From: Hoeflea prorocentri
GTDB taxonomy: Bacteria; Pseudomonadota; Alphaproteobacteria; Rhizobiales; Rhizobiaceae
Assembly (NCBI RefSeq): GCF_027944115.1
Contig: NZ_JAPJZI010000001.1
Coordinates: 1,798,001-1,862,000 of the forward strand
Direction: 5' to 3'
DNA: 64,000 nt
Every line of letters begins with the position of its first letter. Positions within the stretch are counted from its first letter, which is position 1. Shown piece after piece: positions 1 through 9,501 of this stretch. The notes under the pieces are model-generated. The model searched no databases and was not told the origin of the DNA. It was given only the letters and a program-made list of their open reading frames with translations. A program made the translations under genes and the position numbers.

Positions 1-336
1 GTCATTCGTCTCATTTCTCCTGGGCTTTGATATGCTGTTCGCCGGGTGTTGTACTTTCCGTTTCGTGGAAGCGAAGCAAGCCTTGACGTCGATTCGCAGC
101 CATCCCGACCGAATTCCGCCTTGCCAATCGCGCACTCCGTGTACCTGAAATACGGCCATTGCAAGGCTTGAGAACCAAACTTTCCCCGTTCTGTAAGCGC
201 AAAGCGGCCCTGTGTCACCCCGTTTGCTTGTTCAATGGTTTATTTGCCCGGAAATAATAGGAAAAGCCGCAATTGGGCTGCTATTTCTAGGATTGTCGAA
301 TCAGATGAGCGGATTGCCGCCTCAAGGAATCAGCAA
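1..336. other. Left-edge noncoding stretch
   Basis: No gene can be supported here. The short open frames show no family-like sequence. A leftward gene may begin at the very edge: read on the minus strand, an AGGAG-like site at about 17-21 is followed by ATG codons at 14 and 5, but only a few codons lie inside the window. The rest is presumably the upstream region of the solute-binding protein that starts at 337. I see no convincing promoter or terminator. Confidence 0.3.
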
Positions 337-2166
337 ATGTTCTTAAAAAGCACTGCTTTTCTCATCCTGTTTGCAGCGTCGATTGGCTGTATATCCTCAG
401 CTCTGGCCACCGCTGAAGGCCCAATGCACGCCATCGCGTCTCACGGTGAACCGGCACTGCCGGCTGACTTTGAGCATTTACCCTATGCAAATCCTGATGC
501 ACCCAAGGGTGGCAGCATTTCCTACGGTGTGGTTGGTACATTCGACAATCTCAACCCTTTCATCCTGAAGAGCATGCGCACGACCGCGCGCGGCATGTGG
601 GACCCGGAATTCGGACATCTGACCTATGAAAGCCTGATGGTGCGGTCCAGGGACGAGGCTTTCACACTTTACGGCTTGCTCGCCGAAAGCGTCGAGTTTG
701 ACGATGACAGGACATTCATCCAGTTCAACATTAATCCGCTCGCCACATGGTCTGACGGAGAGCCCGTGACGGCTGACGATGTGGTCTTCACGTTTGAACT
801 TTTGGAGGAAAAGGGTCGCCCGCCCTTTTCAAGGCGCCTGAACCGCGTAGAAAAAATGGAAAAGACCGGTCCTCTGTCGGTCCGCTTCTGGCTGAAGGAA
901 GACGCCGGCAGAGAGTTTCCGCTCATCCTTGGGATCAGTCCTATCCTTCCGGCACACGCAACCGATGCCGAAACGTTCGATCGCTCGACGTTCGAGCCGC
1001 CGGTTACGTCAGGTCCCTACCGAATAAAAGCCATACAGCCCGGAGAAAAAATCACATTTGAACGGCGTGAGGATTATTGGGCACGGGATCTGCCCGTTAA
1101 ACGCGGACTCGACAACTATGATGAGATTTCGGTGGAGTATTTTCTGTCCGACAGTGCTCAGTTCGAGGCTTTCAAGAAGGGCGTCTATGATATCAATCCG
1201 GAGGGCAGTCCGATCAGTTGGGAACGCGCCTATGATTTTCCCGCAATAGAGCGAGGTGAAATCGTCAAGGCTGTCTTCGAGAACAAGCTGCCTGCAGGCA
1301 TGTTCGGCTTTGTCTTTAATACCCGCCGTGAGAAGTTCGAGGACAAAACGCTCCGCAAAGCCCTGGCCATGCTTTTTGATTTCGAATGGGTCAATCGCAG
1401 CCTGTTCAACAACGCCTACAAGCGCACGGAAAGCTATTTTCAACATTCCGACCTGTCCTCCATCGGACGACCGGCCAGCGATCTGGAGCGCGGCTTGCTT
1501 GCCCCCTTTCCCGATGCCGTGGACAAGGCCGTTATGGACGGTACCTATCATGCAACCCGGACCAACGGCAGCGGCCGGGACCGGAAAGTTCAAAGGGAGG
1601 CGCTCAGGCTTCTGAACGAGGCCGGTTACCGGATCGAACAGGGCAAGCTTTTGGATCAGGCGGACCAGCCACTTCTTTTTGAGGTGATGACCCAGAATGA
1701 GGGCCAGGAAAAAATCGCCCTGGCCTATCAACGCAATCTGGCGGCACTTGGTATCGATCTGAGTATACACACAGTCGATGACGCACAGTATCAGCGCCGA
1801 AGCCAGAACTACGATTACGACATGATCATCAAGGCCTACCCCGCGTCGCTGTCCCCCGGCACGGAGCAGGTGTGGCGCTGGGGAAGCCAGTCGCGCGATA
1901 TTGAAGGAACTTTCAATTATGCGGGTGCAGCCGAACCGGCCATCGACGCCATGATCGACGCCATGCTGGAGGCCCGTTCGCAGGAGGCATTTGTGGCTGC
2001 CGTGCGCGCGTTCGACCGCGTGCTTGTCTCAGGCTACTATGTGGTGCCGCTTTATTATCTGCCCGGACAGCGGGTCGCGTACCGGTCGAAACTTGAACAT
2101 CCTGCCGTCACGCCCATCTACGGATATGTTCTGCCGACCTGGTGGGACAAAACCGCGAGCCAATAG
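337..2166 (+). CDS. Family-5 extracellular solute-binding protein (YejA/OppA-like)
   Basis: Periplasmic binding component of a peptide-type ABC importer, 609 residues. The chosen ATG at 337 begins a clear signal peptide (MFLKSTAFLILFAASIG, cleavage probably near ALATA) and has an AAGGA site just upstream; a longer frame from 235 would put a charged tail before the signal. The mature part starts with a HGEPALPADFEHLPYANPDA stretch typical of YejA-like proteins. Family-5 features follow, such as TWSDGEPVTADDVVFTFE near residue 145. No permease or ATPase gene is adjacent in the window: a DsbA-type gene follows 28 bases later. It may serve a transporter encoded to the left or elsewhere. Substrate unknown; peptides, or microcin-C-like compounds as for Yej, are the family precedent. 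Confidence 0.85.
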   Translation: MFLKSTAFLILFAASIGCISSALATAEGPMHAIASHGEPALPADFEHLPYANPDAPKGGSISYGVVGTFDNLNPFILKSMRTTARGMWDPEFGHLTYESLMVRSRDEAFTLYGLLAESVEFDDDRTFIQFNINPLATWSDGEPVTADDVVFTFELLEEKGRPPFSRRLNRVEKMEKTGPLSVRFWLKEDAGREFPLILGISPILPAHATDAETFDRSTFEPPVTSGPYRIKAIQPGEKITFERREDYWARDLPVKRGLDNYDEISVEYFLSDSAQFEAFKKGVYDINPEGSPISWERAYDFPAIERGEIVKAVFENKLPAGMFGFVFNTRREKFEDKTLRKALAMLFDFEWVNRSLFNNAYKRTESYFQHSDLSSIGRPASDLERGLLAPFPDAVDKAVMDGTYHATRTNGSGRDRKVQREALRLLNEAGYRIEQGKLLDQADQPLLFEVMTQNEGQEKIALAYQRNLAALGIDLSIHTVDDAQYQRRSQNYDYDMIIKAYPASLSPGTEQVWRWGSQSRDIEGTFNYAGAAEPAIDAMIDAMLEARSQEAFVAAVRAFDRVLVSGYYVVPLYYLPGQRVAYRSKLEHPAVTPIYGYVLPTWWDKTASQ

Positions 2167-2194
2167 CAGGCAATGGAATGAAAAGGACAAGCAG

Positions 2195-2884
2195 ATGACC
2201 GCCGTTAACATCGATATTGTATCGGACGTCATGTGTCCGTGGTGCTATGTAGGCAAGAAAAGGCTCGAAGCGGCACTCAAGGAGCTGCCTCAGAATATTG
2301 AGGTCGATGTGCGCTGGAGGCCCTATCAGCTTGACGCAACGCTTCCAAAGGAAGGCAAGGACCGCAAAGAGTATCTTTCCGAAAAATTCGGCGGTTCCGA
2401 ACGGGCGAAACAGATCTACGATGCCATCCTGGATGCCGGCCGCGAGGAAAATATACCCTTTGATTTCGAGGCCATCGCGGTTTCCCCGAATACGTTAGAT
2501 GCGCATCGTATCATCCGCTGGGCGGCTTCAGAGGCGCCGGGAGTGCAGGACCGGCTCGTCGACATCCTGTTTCGTGCCTATTTCCTTGAGGGCAAGAATA
2601 TCGGCGACAATACGATCCTTCTGGAGGCTGCGGAAAAAGCCGGGATGGACCGGGCAATTACCGAAGGCCTGCTTTCCGGGACTGCCGACTGTCTTGAGGT
2701 GGAACAGGAGATCGAAGTTGCTCGCAAGATGGGCGTAACCGGCGTTCCCTGTTTTATCATTGATAATAAATATGCCGTCATGGGCGCCCAGACGGCCGAT
2801 GTGCTTTCAAATGCGATCGCAGAGGTCGCACGCCAGAAGGAAACGGAACTGGCGTCTGAAGAGCAGGTTGCTGAAGAAACCTAG
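2195..2884 (+). CDS. DsbA/FrnE-family thiol oxidoreductase
   Basis: Thioredoxin-fold protein of 229 residues with the active site CPWC at residues 14-17, within a start (VNIDIVSDVMCPWCYVGK) characteristic of the FrnE / 2-hydroxychromene-2-carboxylate isomerase branch of DsbA proteins. The cis-proline loop GVTGVPCFIID is present near the C-terminus. There is no signal peptide, so it should act in the cytoplasm, perhaps in polyketide-like isomerisation or oxidative-stress thiol chemistry; the exact reaction cannot be read from sequence. The ATG at 2195 follows an AAAGGACAAG site. The last codons are acidic. Its TAG stop overlaps the TAG stop of the convergent mfd in a shared CTAG at 2881-2884. 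Confidence 0.85.
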   Translation: MTAVNIDIVSDVMCPWCYVGKKRLEAALKELPQNIEVDVRWRPYQLDATLPKEGKDRKEYLSEKFGGSERAKQIYDAILDAGREENIPFDFEAIAVSPNTLDAHRIIRWAASEAPGVQDRLVDILFRAYFLEGKNIGDNTILLEAAEKAGMDRAITEGLLSGTADCLEVEQEIEVARKMGVTGVPCFIIDNKYAVMGAQTADVLSNAIAEVARQKETELASEEQVAEET

Positions 2885-5800
2885 TCCGCCTCGGCAATCT
2901 CTGCCAGTTGCGTCATGATGACAGCGGCGCCGTTCAGGCGGTTTTGAGCTGTTGGCAGGTCTCGTGCAAAGACCACGCTCTGGTCCGGACGAATTTTGGC
3001 CAGTGATCCTTGTTTGCCTAGGTGCGCCACCAGGCCGGCCGGGTTGGGGAACTCGGTGTTGCGAAAATGAACGACGACCCCCTTGGGGCCTGCATCGAGC
3101 TTTTCGACATTTGCACGCCGGCAAAGCGACTTCATGAAGACGATTTTGAGCAGATGCTGTACTTCGTCCGGCAACGGACCGAAGCGGTCAATCAGTTCGG
3201 CGCCGAAGCCGTCAATCTCATCGGGTGTGTTGAGATCGCCGAGCCTTCTGTAAAGACCAAGCCGCAAATGAAGGTCCGGCACATAGGCGTCCGGAATCAT
3301 GACGGACGTACCGACGGTGATCTGCGGAGACCAGCCGGTGTCGATGCGCTCTTCCTCGCCCTTCAGTTCTGCGACAGCTTCCTCCAGCATGTGCTGGTAG
3401 AGTTCAAAACCGACTTCCTTGATATGGCCGGACTGTTCTTCTCCCAGCAGATTGCCGGCACCGCGAATATCGAGGTCATGGCTGGCCAGCTGGAAGCCGG
3501 CGCCGAGCGTGTCGAGGGACTGCAGGACCTTCAGCCGGCGTTCCGCGGTTGCCGTCAGTATGCGGTTCACAGGCAGGGTGAACAATGAAAAGGCCCGCAC
3601 CTTGGAGCGTCCGACACGACCGCGAAGCTGATAAAGCTGGGCCAGTCCGAACATGTCGGCGCGATGGACAATCAGCGTGTTTGCCGTTGGCACATCAAGG
3701 CCGGACTCAACGATGGTCGTCGACAACAGCACATCATATTGGCCGTCATAAAACGCGTTCATGATGTCGTCGAGCTCACCGGCGGGCATCTGCCCATGGG
3801 CGACAGCGACCTTCAACTCGGGCACATCCGATTCGAGGAAAGCATGAACCTCGCCAAGGTCGGCAATGCGGGGGCAGACATAGAAACTCTGCCCGCCGCG
3901 ATAATGTTCGCGTAGCAGGGTTTCGCGAATGACAAGTGGATCAAAGGGCGAAATAAAGGTGCGCACGGCCATCCGGTCAACGGGAGGCGTGGTGATCAGA
4001 GACAGCTCCCGCACGCCGGTCATGGCGAGCTGCAGCGTACGCGGGATGGGCGTTGCGGAAAGCGTCAGCACGTGGACATCGGACTTCAGCTCTTTGAGCC
4101 TTTCCTTGTGCTTGACGCCGAAATGCTGCTCTTCATCGATAATCAGAAGGCCGAGATTGGCAAACCGGATCGATTTGCCAAGCAGCGCGTGCGTGCCGAT
4201 GACGATATCGGCCTTGCCTTCGGAAAGCGCCTGCTTGGTCTGCGTCAGTTCTTTTGTACCGACGAGCCTCGATGCTTGCCTGACATTGATAGGAAAACCG
4301 CGCAGGCGATCGCTGAACGTCTTGAAGTGCTGACGGGCGAGCAGCGTTGTCGGCACAACGATAGCCACCTGCACGCCATTCATCGCGGCAATAAAGGCTG
4401 CCCGCAGGGCCACCTCCGTCTTTCCGAAACCGACATCGCCGCAAACGAGGCGGTCCATGGGCACGCCGCCCGACAGGTCATCCAGAACGGCGTCAATGGC
4501 GACCGCCTGGTCTTCCGTTTCGTCATAGGGAAAACGGGCGGCAAACTCGTCGTAAAGTCCTTCCGGCATGTTGAGCTTGGGTGCATGGCGCATCTGCCGT
4601 TCGGCCGCGATCCTGATCAGGGCGTCCGCCATTTCGAGCAGCCGCTTTTTCAGCTTTGCCTTGCGCGATTGCCATGCGACCCCGCCGAGTTTGTCCAGAA
4701 CGGCATCCGAGGCGTCAGAGCCATAGCGCGACAGGAGTTCGATGTTTTCCACCGGAAGAAACAGCTTGGCCTGTTCCGCATATCGCAGTTCCAGGCAGGC
4801 ATGGGGCGCGCCTGCCGCCTCGATGGTGCGAAGTCCCATAAATTTACCGATACCGTGTTCGGCGTGGACCACGATATCGCCCACCTCGAGTCCGGACACT
4901 TCGGAGATATAGTCCGCGCCTTTCTTTCGTCGTCGCCCGCGCCGAACAAGGCGGTCTCCGAGGATATCCTGCTCACCGATGACAGCCAGCTCATTGATTT
5001 CGAAGCCGCTTTCCAGATTGAGAATGGCGGCGGCGGCTTCTCCGGGTGCCAGTTTGTCAAGGTCAGAGAGGGTTTTGACAGGCCGCACACGCTCAAGCCC
5101 GTGTTCGGCCAGAACCTGCAGCAAACGGTCGAGCGACCCTTCCGTCCAGGCCGTGATCAGGACCTTGGCCCCCTCACCGCGCTTTTGGCCGATATGTTTG
5201 ACAACATCGTCAAACAGGTTGACGCGCTGGCCCGCATCATCCCGTTTCTCCACGCTGGCAGCCCAGCGGGGACCGGCGTGGGCATCGATATTGACGACGC
5301 GTTGCGCGCCGCCTTCCTGCTCCATGAAAGGCGAGAGGGTTATCGCGTTTTTGTCGCCAAAGATTTTGGAAATCGCGTCAGGATCGAGATAAAGCTGTTC
5401 GACTGGCACGGCGTTGTAGGGCGTCGCTCCGGCGGAAGACGCCGCTTCTGCAAAGGTGCTGCGCGCCTCGTAGTGATCGACAATCTGCTTGTGGCGCTCC
5501 GCCGCCGCTTCCGGCACGTTCCGGTCGGTATAGATCGTGAAATCCGGCAGATAATCAAACACCGTCTCCAGTTTCTCATAAAAAAGCGGAAGCCAGTGTT
5601 CCATTCCGGCGAAGCGACGGCCTTCACTGATTGCCTGATAAAGCGCATCGTCACGGGTAGCAGCGCCAAATAGAGAAAGATAATTCTGGCGAAAGCGGCT
5701 GATCGTCTGTTTGTCGAGCGTCACTTCGCTCATCGGGTTCAACAGGAATTCGCGCACCTGCCCTGTGGTGCGTTGCGTCGCCGGATCGAATCCCCGGATG

Positions 5801-6384
5801 CTCTCAAGTGTGTCGCCAAAAAAATCGAGCCGGAGCGGCTCTTCGTTTCCAGGCAGGAATACATCAAGAATACCACCCCGTATCGCGTATTCGCCGACCT
5901 CCCGGACGGTTGGCACGCGTTCGAAACCATCGCTGGCGAGGCGGGCTGCGAGATCGTCCATCCGAAGCTGATTGCCGGCGCGGGCCTGGAATGCCACACG
6001 GTCCAACAGATTTTGCTCGGGAACCCTTTGCATCAGGGCGTTGATGGAGACCAGAACGATCGCGGCATGGGGGTTTTGACGATGTGCGCACAGGGCGCTG
6101 AGCGTTGAGAGGCGCTGCGCTGCCGCGTCGGCGCTCGGCGATACACGGTCATAGGGCAGACAATCCCAGCCGGGAAGCTGAAGGACGGGTATGTCCGGGG
6201 CTACGAAACCCAGGTTTTGCGCTAGGTCGGCCATGCGCTGGCCATCGGAGAGCACGTAGGCAACCGGTTTTCCCCGCCGTGCAGCCTCCGCAAGGATCAG
6301 CGCTTCCGATCCCGATGGAACATTGGCGACAATTGTGGGAACCGAAACGTCGAAGATTCCTTTCACCGACATGTCAGTCAGCAT
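2881..6384 (-). CDS. mfd: Transcription-repair coupling factor Mfd
   Basis: ATP-dependent translocase that removes RNA polymerase stalled at DNA lesions and recruits UvrA, here about 1167 residues, the usual full length. Visible parts in order are an N-terminal UvrB-like homology region, a CarD/RNA-polymerase-interacting segment (EVGDIVVHAEHGIGKFMGL), Walker A GDVGFGKTEVA near residue 650, the DEEQHFGV box, helicase motifs SATPIPRTL and QLRGRVGRS, and the C-terminal TRCF domain. The start ATG at 6384 overlaps the end of sdhE by 7 bases; ATG at 6372 is an alternative. The sdhE-mfd pair next to recG is a common rhizobial arrangement. It is probably co-transcribed with sdhE. Confidence 0.97.
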   Translation of the reverse strand: MLTDMSVKGIFDVSVPTIVANVPSGSEALILAEAARRGKPVAYVLSDGQRMADLAQNLGFVAPDIPVLQLPGWDCLPYDRVSPSADAAAQRLSTLSALCAHRQNPHAAIVLVSINALMQRVPEQNLLDRVAFQARAGNQLRMDDLAARLASDGFERVPTVREVGEYAIRGGILDVFLPGNEEPLRLDFFGDTLESIRGFDPATQRTTGQVREFLLNPMSEVTLDKQTISRFRQNYLSLFGAATRDDALYQAISEGRRFAGMEHWLPLFYEKLETVFDYLPDFTIYTDRNVPEAAAERHKQIVDHYEARSTFAEAASSAGATPYNAVPVEQLYLDPDAISKIFGDKNAITLSPFMEQEGGAQRVVNIDAHAGPRWAASVEKRDDAGQRVNLFDDVVKHIGQKRGEGAKVLITAWTEGSLDRLLQVLAEHGLERVRPVKTLSDLDKLAPGEAAAAILNLESGFEINELAVIGEQDILGDRLVRRGRRRKKGADYISEVSGLEVGDIVVHAEHGIGKFMGLRTIEAAGAPHACLELRYAEQAKLFLPVENIELLSRYGSDASDAVLDKLGGVAWQSRKAKLKKRLLEMADALIRIAAERQMRHAPKLNMPEGLYDEFAARFPYDETEDQAVAIDAVLDDLSGGVPMDRLVCGDVGFGKTEVALRAAFIAAMNGVQVAIVVPTTLLARQHFKTFSDRLRGFPINVRQASRLVGTKELTQTKQALSEGKADIVIGTHALLGKSIRFANLGLLIIDEEQHFGVKHKERLKELKSDVHVLTLSATPIPRTLQLAMTGVRELSLITTPPVDRMAVRTFISPFDPLVIRETLLREHYRGGQSFYVCPRIADLGEVHAFLESDVPELKVAVAHGQMPAGELDDIMNAFYDGQYDVLLSTTIVESGLDVPTANTLIVHRADMFGLAQLYQLRGRVGRSKVRAFSLFTLPVNRILTATAERRLKVLQSLDTLGAGFQLASHDLDIRGAGNLLGEEQSGHIKEVGFELYQHMLEEAVAELKGEEERIDTGWSPQITVGTSVMIPDAYVPDLHLRLGLYRRLGDLNTPDEIDGFGAELIDRFGPLPDEVQHLLKIVFMKSLCRRANVEKLDAGPKGVVVHFRNTEFPNPAGLVAHLGKQGSLAKIRPDQSVVFARDLPTAQNRLNGAAVIMTQLAEIAEAD

Positions 6385-6668
6385 GTCGGATCGTCCTGCT
6401 TGTAATCTCGGATACGTCGAAAAAGATCCGTGTCGTATTGCGCTGGCGTTGGCACTTCCCCGGTCACCCATTGAAGCAGGTTTCGGTCGTCAATCTCGAG
6501 AAGAGTTTCGTAAAAATCGAGTTCGTCGGTTGTCATCGTGTCGACATTGCTGTCTGCAAACTGCCCCAGAATCAGATCCATTTCACGGATGCCGCGATGC
6601 CAGGAACGAAACAGTATGCGCCTGCGTCTGGGATCCAGTTCAGCGCTCGTACGGGTGGTGCCGGTCAT
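6378..6668 (-). CDS. sdhE: SdhE/YgfY FAD assembly factor
   Basis: Small protein (96 residues) that helps attach FAD covalently to the flavoprotein subunit of succinate dehydrogenase. It has the family core: an arginine-rich start (DPRRRRILFRSWHRGIREMD) and the acidic DELDFYETLLEIDD segment, followed by LLQWVTGE. RGxxExD is the family signature, and here RGIREMD matches it. The ATG at 6668 puts the protein at the family length; an upstream ATG at 6740 would add a stretch with no resemblance. It is translationally coupled to mfd. A plausible sigma70-like promoter lies at 6700-6728. Confidence 0.9.
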   Translation of the reverse strand: MTGTTRTSAELDPRRRRILFRSWHRGIREMDLILGQFADSNVDTMTTDELDFYETLLEIDDRNLLQWVTGEVPTPAQYDTDLFRRIRDYKQDDPTC

Positions 6669-6699
6669 AATCGGATTTGATTCCAGATAAAGATGCGTC

Positions 6700-6728
6700 T
6701 CTATAGCGAAGGCCGATTGAAAAGTCAG
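6700..6728 (-). promoter_or_regulatory. Putative sigma70-type promoter for sdhE-mfd
   Basis: Read on the minus strand there is a -35-like CTGACT (6723-6728), a 17-base spacer and a -10-like TATAGA (6700-6705). This would start transcription about 25 bases before the sdhE ATG. Each hexamer matches the consensus at four of six positions. The call rests on inspection only. Confidence 0.4.
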
Positions 6729-6871
6729 CTTTACCGTCACAGTCGGCAGTGCCGGATGACGGTAATGCTAGTAAGATGGATCGAAGCTATTGTGGAATGA
6801 AAGTCAGGTGACAATCTGAAGATTGATGCCATTTTCCGTTATCGCGTTTGAGGGGTTGAATACACCAAGCC

Positions 6872-8977
6872 ATGCGTCCCACCCTGCTGGACCCGTTATT
6901 TGTCCCGGTGACCTCTTTTTCCGGCGTCGGCCCGAAGATCGCGGCACTTATTGCTCGCGCGATCGGGCGCGAAAGCGCCGATGATACCCGTGCCGTTGAT
7001 CTTGTTCTTCTGCCGCCAACTCGCCTTATCGACCGTCGCAACCAGCCAGGTATCGCATACGCGTCGGAACATGCCATTGTAACCTTGAAACTGTTTGTCG
7101 ACCGGCATCAGCCGGCGCCACGGGGCAAGCGGAATGTACCGTACCGTGTGTTTGCACATGACGACACGGGCGACATTGCCCTCACCTTCTTTCACGCTCG
7201 TCAGAACTGGCTCGAACATGCCCTTCCGGTAGGAGAGATGGTGCTTGTCAGCGGCAAGGTGGACTGGTTCAACGGCAAGGCGTCCATGGTGCATCCCGAC
7301 CGCATGGCGCGAGAGAAGGATGCCGAAAGCTTTCCGTTTGTCGAGCCGGTGTATCCCTTAACGGCCGGCCTTTCGCCGAAACATCTGTTGCGCGCCGTAG
7401 AGGGAGCCCTTGCCTCGCTTCCTGACCTGCCCGAGTGGCAAGATGCGGCTTTCATCGGCAAAAACGGATTCGCCGACTTTGGCGGCGCGGTGCGCGCGTT
7501 GCATACTCCGCGCGATGAACACGACATGGATGCAAATGCCCCGGCGCACCGGCGGCTTGCATATGATGAACTGCTTGCCGGCCAGCTCTCTCTTGCTCTT
7601 GTCCGTCAGCGTGTTCGTAAATTGCAAGGGCAACCGGTAAATGGCGACGGTACAATTCGTGAGAGTATTCTGTCCGCACTGCCGTTTGAACTCACCGCCA
7701 GCCAGAGAGTGTCCATCTCGGACATACTGTCGGATATGCAAAGCCCGGACCGCATGTTGCGACTGCTTCAGGGCGATGTTGGCTCCGGCAAGACGGTGGT
7801 TGCTCTGCTTGCCATGGCGGCCTGCGCCGAAGTTGGCGGTCAATCCGTCTTGATGGCGCCGACCGAGATACTGGCGCAACAGCATTACGCAACAATCGAG
7901 CCGCTCGCCCGCAAAGCAGGACTGGAGGTCGAACTGCTTACCGGGAAAATCAAGGGCAAGCAGCGCAAAGAGGTTCTTGAACGCATGGAAAATGGTCAAG
8001 CCCGGCTGATCGTCGGGACCCATGCGCTTTTTCAGGAGAGTGTTGCTTATGACAATCTGCTTTTGGCCGTTGTGGACGAGCAGCACCGTTTCGGTGTGCA
8101 TCAGCGGCTTCGCTTGACCGCAAAGGGCACCGCCCCGCATATGCTGGTGATGACCGCGACACCGATACCGCGGACACTCGTTCTGTCTGCGTTTGGAGAT
8201 ATGGACGTCTCGAAATTGAGCGAAAAGCCTGCGGGCCGCCTTCCGATCAAAACCGTTACCATCGACGGCGATCGTATTCAGGATGTCGTTGCGCGTCTGC
8301 GGGAAGCTGTATCGTCCGGACGAAAAGCCTACTGGATCTGCCCGCTCGTCGAGGACTCGGAGGTTTCAGACCTGATGTCTGCCGAGCAGCGCCACGGTTC
8401 GCTTGCCCGGGAGTTCGGCGATCTCGTCGGCGTCGTGCACGGTCGCATGAACAGCGATGAAAAGGACCGGGCCATGGCAGATTTCAAATCAGGCAGGACA
8501 CGGCTGCTGGTGGCGACAACGGTGATAGAAGTCGGGGTCGATGTTCCGGACGCATCGATCATGGTGATTGAACATGCCGAACGCTTCGGCCTTGCGCAGT
8601 TGCATCAGCTAAGGGGCCGTGTCGGACGGGGCTCGGAAGCATCAAGCTGTATTCTTCTCTACAAATCTCCACTCAGCGAGACCGCTCGTTCACGATTGAC
8701 CATCATGCGCGAGAGCGAGGATGGGTTTCGTATCGCGGAGGAGGATCTGAAGCTGCGTGGTGAAGGCGAATTGCTCGGAACCCGGCAATCCGGTGTGCCG
8801 GGTTTTCAGCTTGTCGATCTCGAAGCACACCGGGATCTTCTCGAAATCGCCCGCAATGATGCGCGCTACATTCTGGAAACCGATGCTGACCTTTCCTCAA
8901 AAAGAGGTCACGCGCTGCGCCTGTTGCTGTATATCTGGCGCCGGGACGAGGCCATCAGACTGTTGCGAGCAGGTTAG
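6872..8977 (+). CDS. recG: ATP-dependent DNA helicase RecG
   Basis: Branch-migrating helicase that remodels stalled replication forks and recombination junctions, 701 residues, normal length. The N-terminal wedge region starts with FSGVGPKIAALIARAIG (helix-hairpin-helix like) and continues into an OB fold (GDIALTFFHARQNWLE). The helicase core has Walker A GDVGSGKTVVAL near residue 301, DEQHRFGVHQRL near residue 401, TATPIPRTL and QLRGRVGRG. The gene is divergent from sdhE-mfd, with about 200 bases between. The DUF1801 gene follows after 12 bases and may be co-transcribed. Confidence 0.96.
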   Translation: MRPTLLDPLFVPVTSFSGVGPKIAALIARAIGRESADDTRAVDLVLLPPTRLIDRRNQPGIAYASEHAIVTLKLFVDRHQPAPRGKRNVPYRVFAHDDTGDIALTFFHARQNWLEHALPVGEMVLVSGKVDWFNGKASMVHPDRMAREKDAESFPFVEPVYPLTAGLSPKHLLRAVEGALASLPDLPEWQDAAFIGKNGFADFGGAVRALHTPRDEHDMDANAPAHRRLAYDELLAGQLSLALVRQRVRKLQGQPVNGDGTIRESILSALPFELTASQRVSISDILSDMQSPDRMLRLLQGDVGSGKTVVALLAMAACAEVGGQSVLMAPTEILAQQHYATIEPLARKAGLEVELLTGKIKGKQRKEVLERMENGQARLIVGTHALFQESVAYDNLLLAVVDEQHRFGVHQRLRLTAKGTAPHMLVMTATPIPRTLVLSAFGDMDVSKLSEKPAGRLPIKTVTIDGDRIQDVVARLREAVSSGRKAYWICPLVEDSEVSDLMSAEQRHGSLAREFGDLVGVVHGRMNSDEKDRAMADFKSGRTRLLVATTVIEVGVDVPDASIMVIEHAERFGLAQLHQLRGRVGRGSEASSCILLYKSPLSETARSRLTIMRESEDGFRIAEEDLKLRGEGELLGTRQSGVPGFQLVDLEAHRDLLEIARNDARYILETDADLSSKRGHALRLLLYIWRRDEAIRLLRAG

Positions 8978-8989
8978 GAGATATCTTTG

Positions 8990-9406
8990 ATGTCAGTTTT
9001 CCAGTCGGACGATGTTGAGGCGATCTTCACGGCCTATCCGGATCATGTACGTGACAGCCTGCTTTCCTTGCGGGAACTGGTGTTTGAGACCGCCGGCGAG
9101 ACGCAAGGCGTCGGCCAGATCGAAGAGACATTGAAATGGGGCGAACCGAGCTATCTGACAAGCCGGCCCAAGAGCGGGTCGACCATCAGGATCGGTTGGC
9201 ACGACGACAAGCCCGACCATTGCTCGGTGTTCTTCCACTGCCAGACGGATCTGATCGCCACCTGCCGGGAGCTTTATGGTCAGGATTTCGAGTTTGAGGG
9301 CAATCGCCGCCTTTCATACCGTGCTGATGGCCCACAGCCGACCGAGGCGCTGAAGCACTGTCTGGCTTTGGCCCTGACCTACCATTCGCGAAAGCGCAAA
9401 TCTTGA
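8990..9406 (+). CDS. DUF1801 domain protein
   Basis: Cytoplasmic protein of 138 residues. It has the DUF1801 (YdhG-like) pattern: an early segment about AIFTAYPDHVRDSLLSLREL, a central EETLKWGEPSYLT, then KPDHCSVFFHCQTDLI. The biochemical role of the family is not established; members resemble iron-chaperone-like YdhG folds. The ATG at 8990 has a GGAG site 9 bases upstream; a TTG immediately before it is a less likely start. It lies 12 bases after recG in the same direction, so read-through from recG is likely. Confidence 0.75.
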   Translation: MSVFQSDDVEAIFTAYPDHVRDSLLSLRELVFETAGETQGVGQIEETLKWGEPSYLTSRPKSGSTIRIGWHDDKPDHCSVFFHCQTDLIATCRELYGQDFEFEGNRRLSYRADGPQPTEALKHCLALALTYHSRKRKS

Positions 9407-9501
9407 CATCTGCCGCGTTTGCCGATGGCGACGAGAGTGCTTGCGGCGGCCGTCGGCGAATTGTAGAATCTCAATGAGATGCTCATAATGGCTGTTATTT
9501 C

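Noticed and set aside
11-202. Minus-strand open frame of 63 codons at the left edge
   Set aside because: Composition is arginine-rich and unlike a real protein; no ribosome site or family resemblance.
1009-1770. Open frame of 253 codons antisense to the solute-binding protein
   Set aside because: Shadow of a clear family-5 gene, with no family resemblance of its own.
4072-5673. Open frame of 533 codons on the plus strand opposite mfd
   Set aside because: It lies wholly inside the conserved mfd gene, shows no recognisable domain and has no ribosome site. Long antisense frames are common in GC-rich coding DNA.
9420-9470. Possible terminator after the DUF1801 gene
   Set aside because: CCGATGGC and GCCGTCGG can pair with one wobble, but the loop is about 19 bases and no T run follows.
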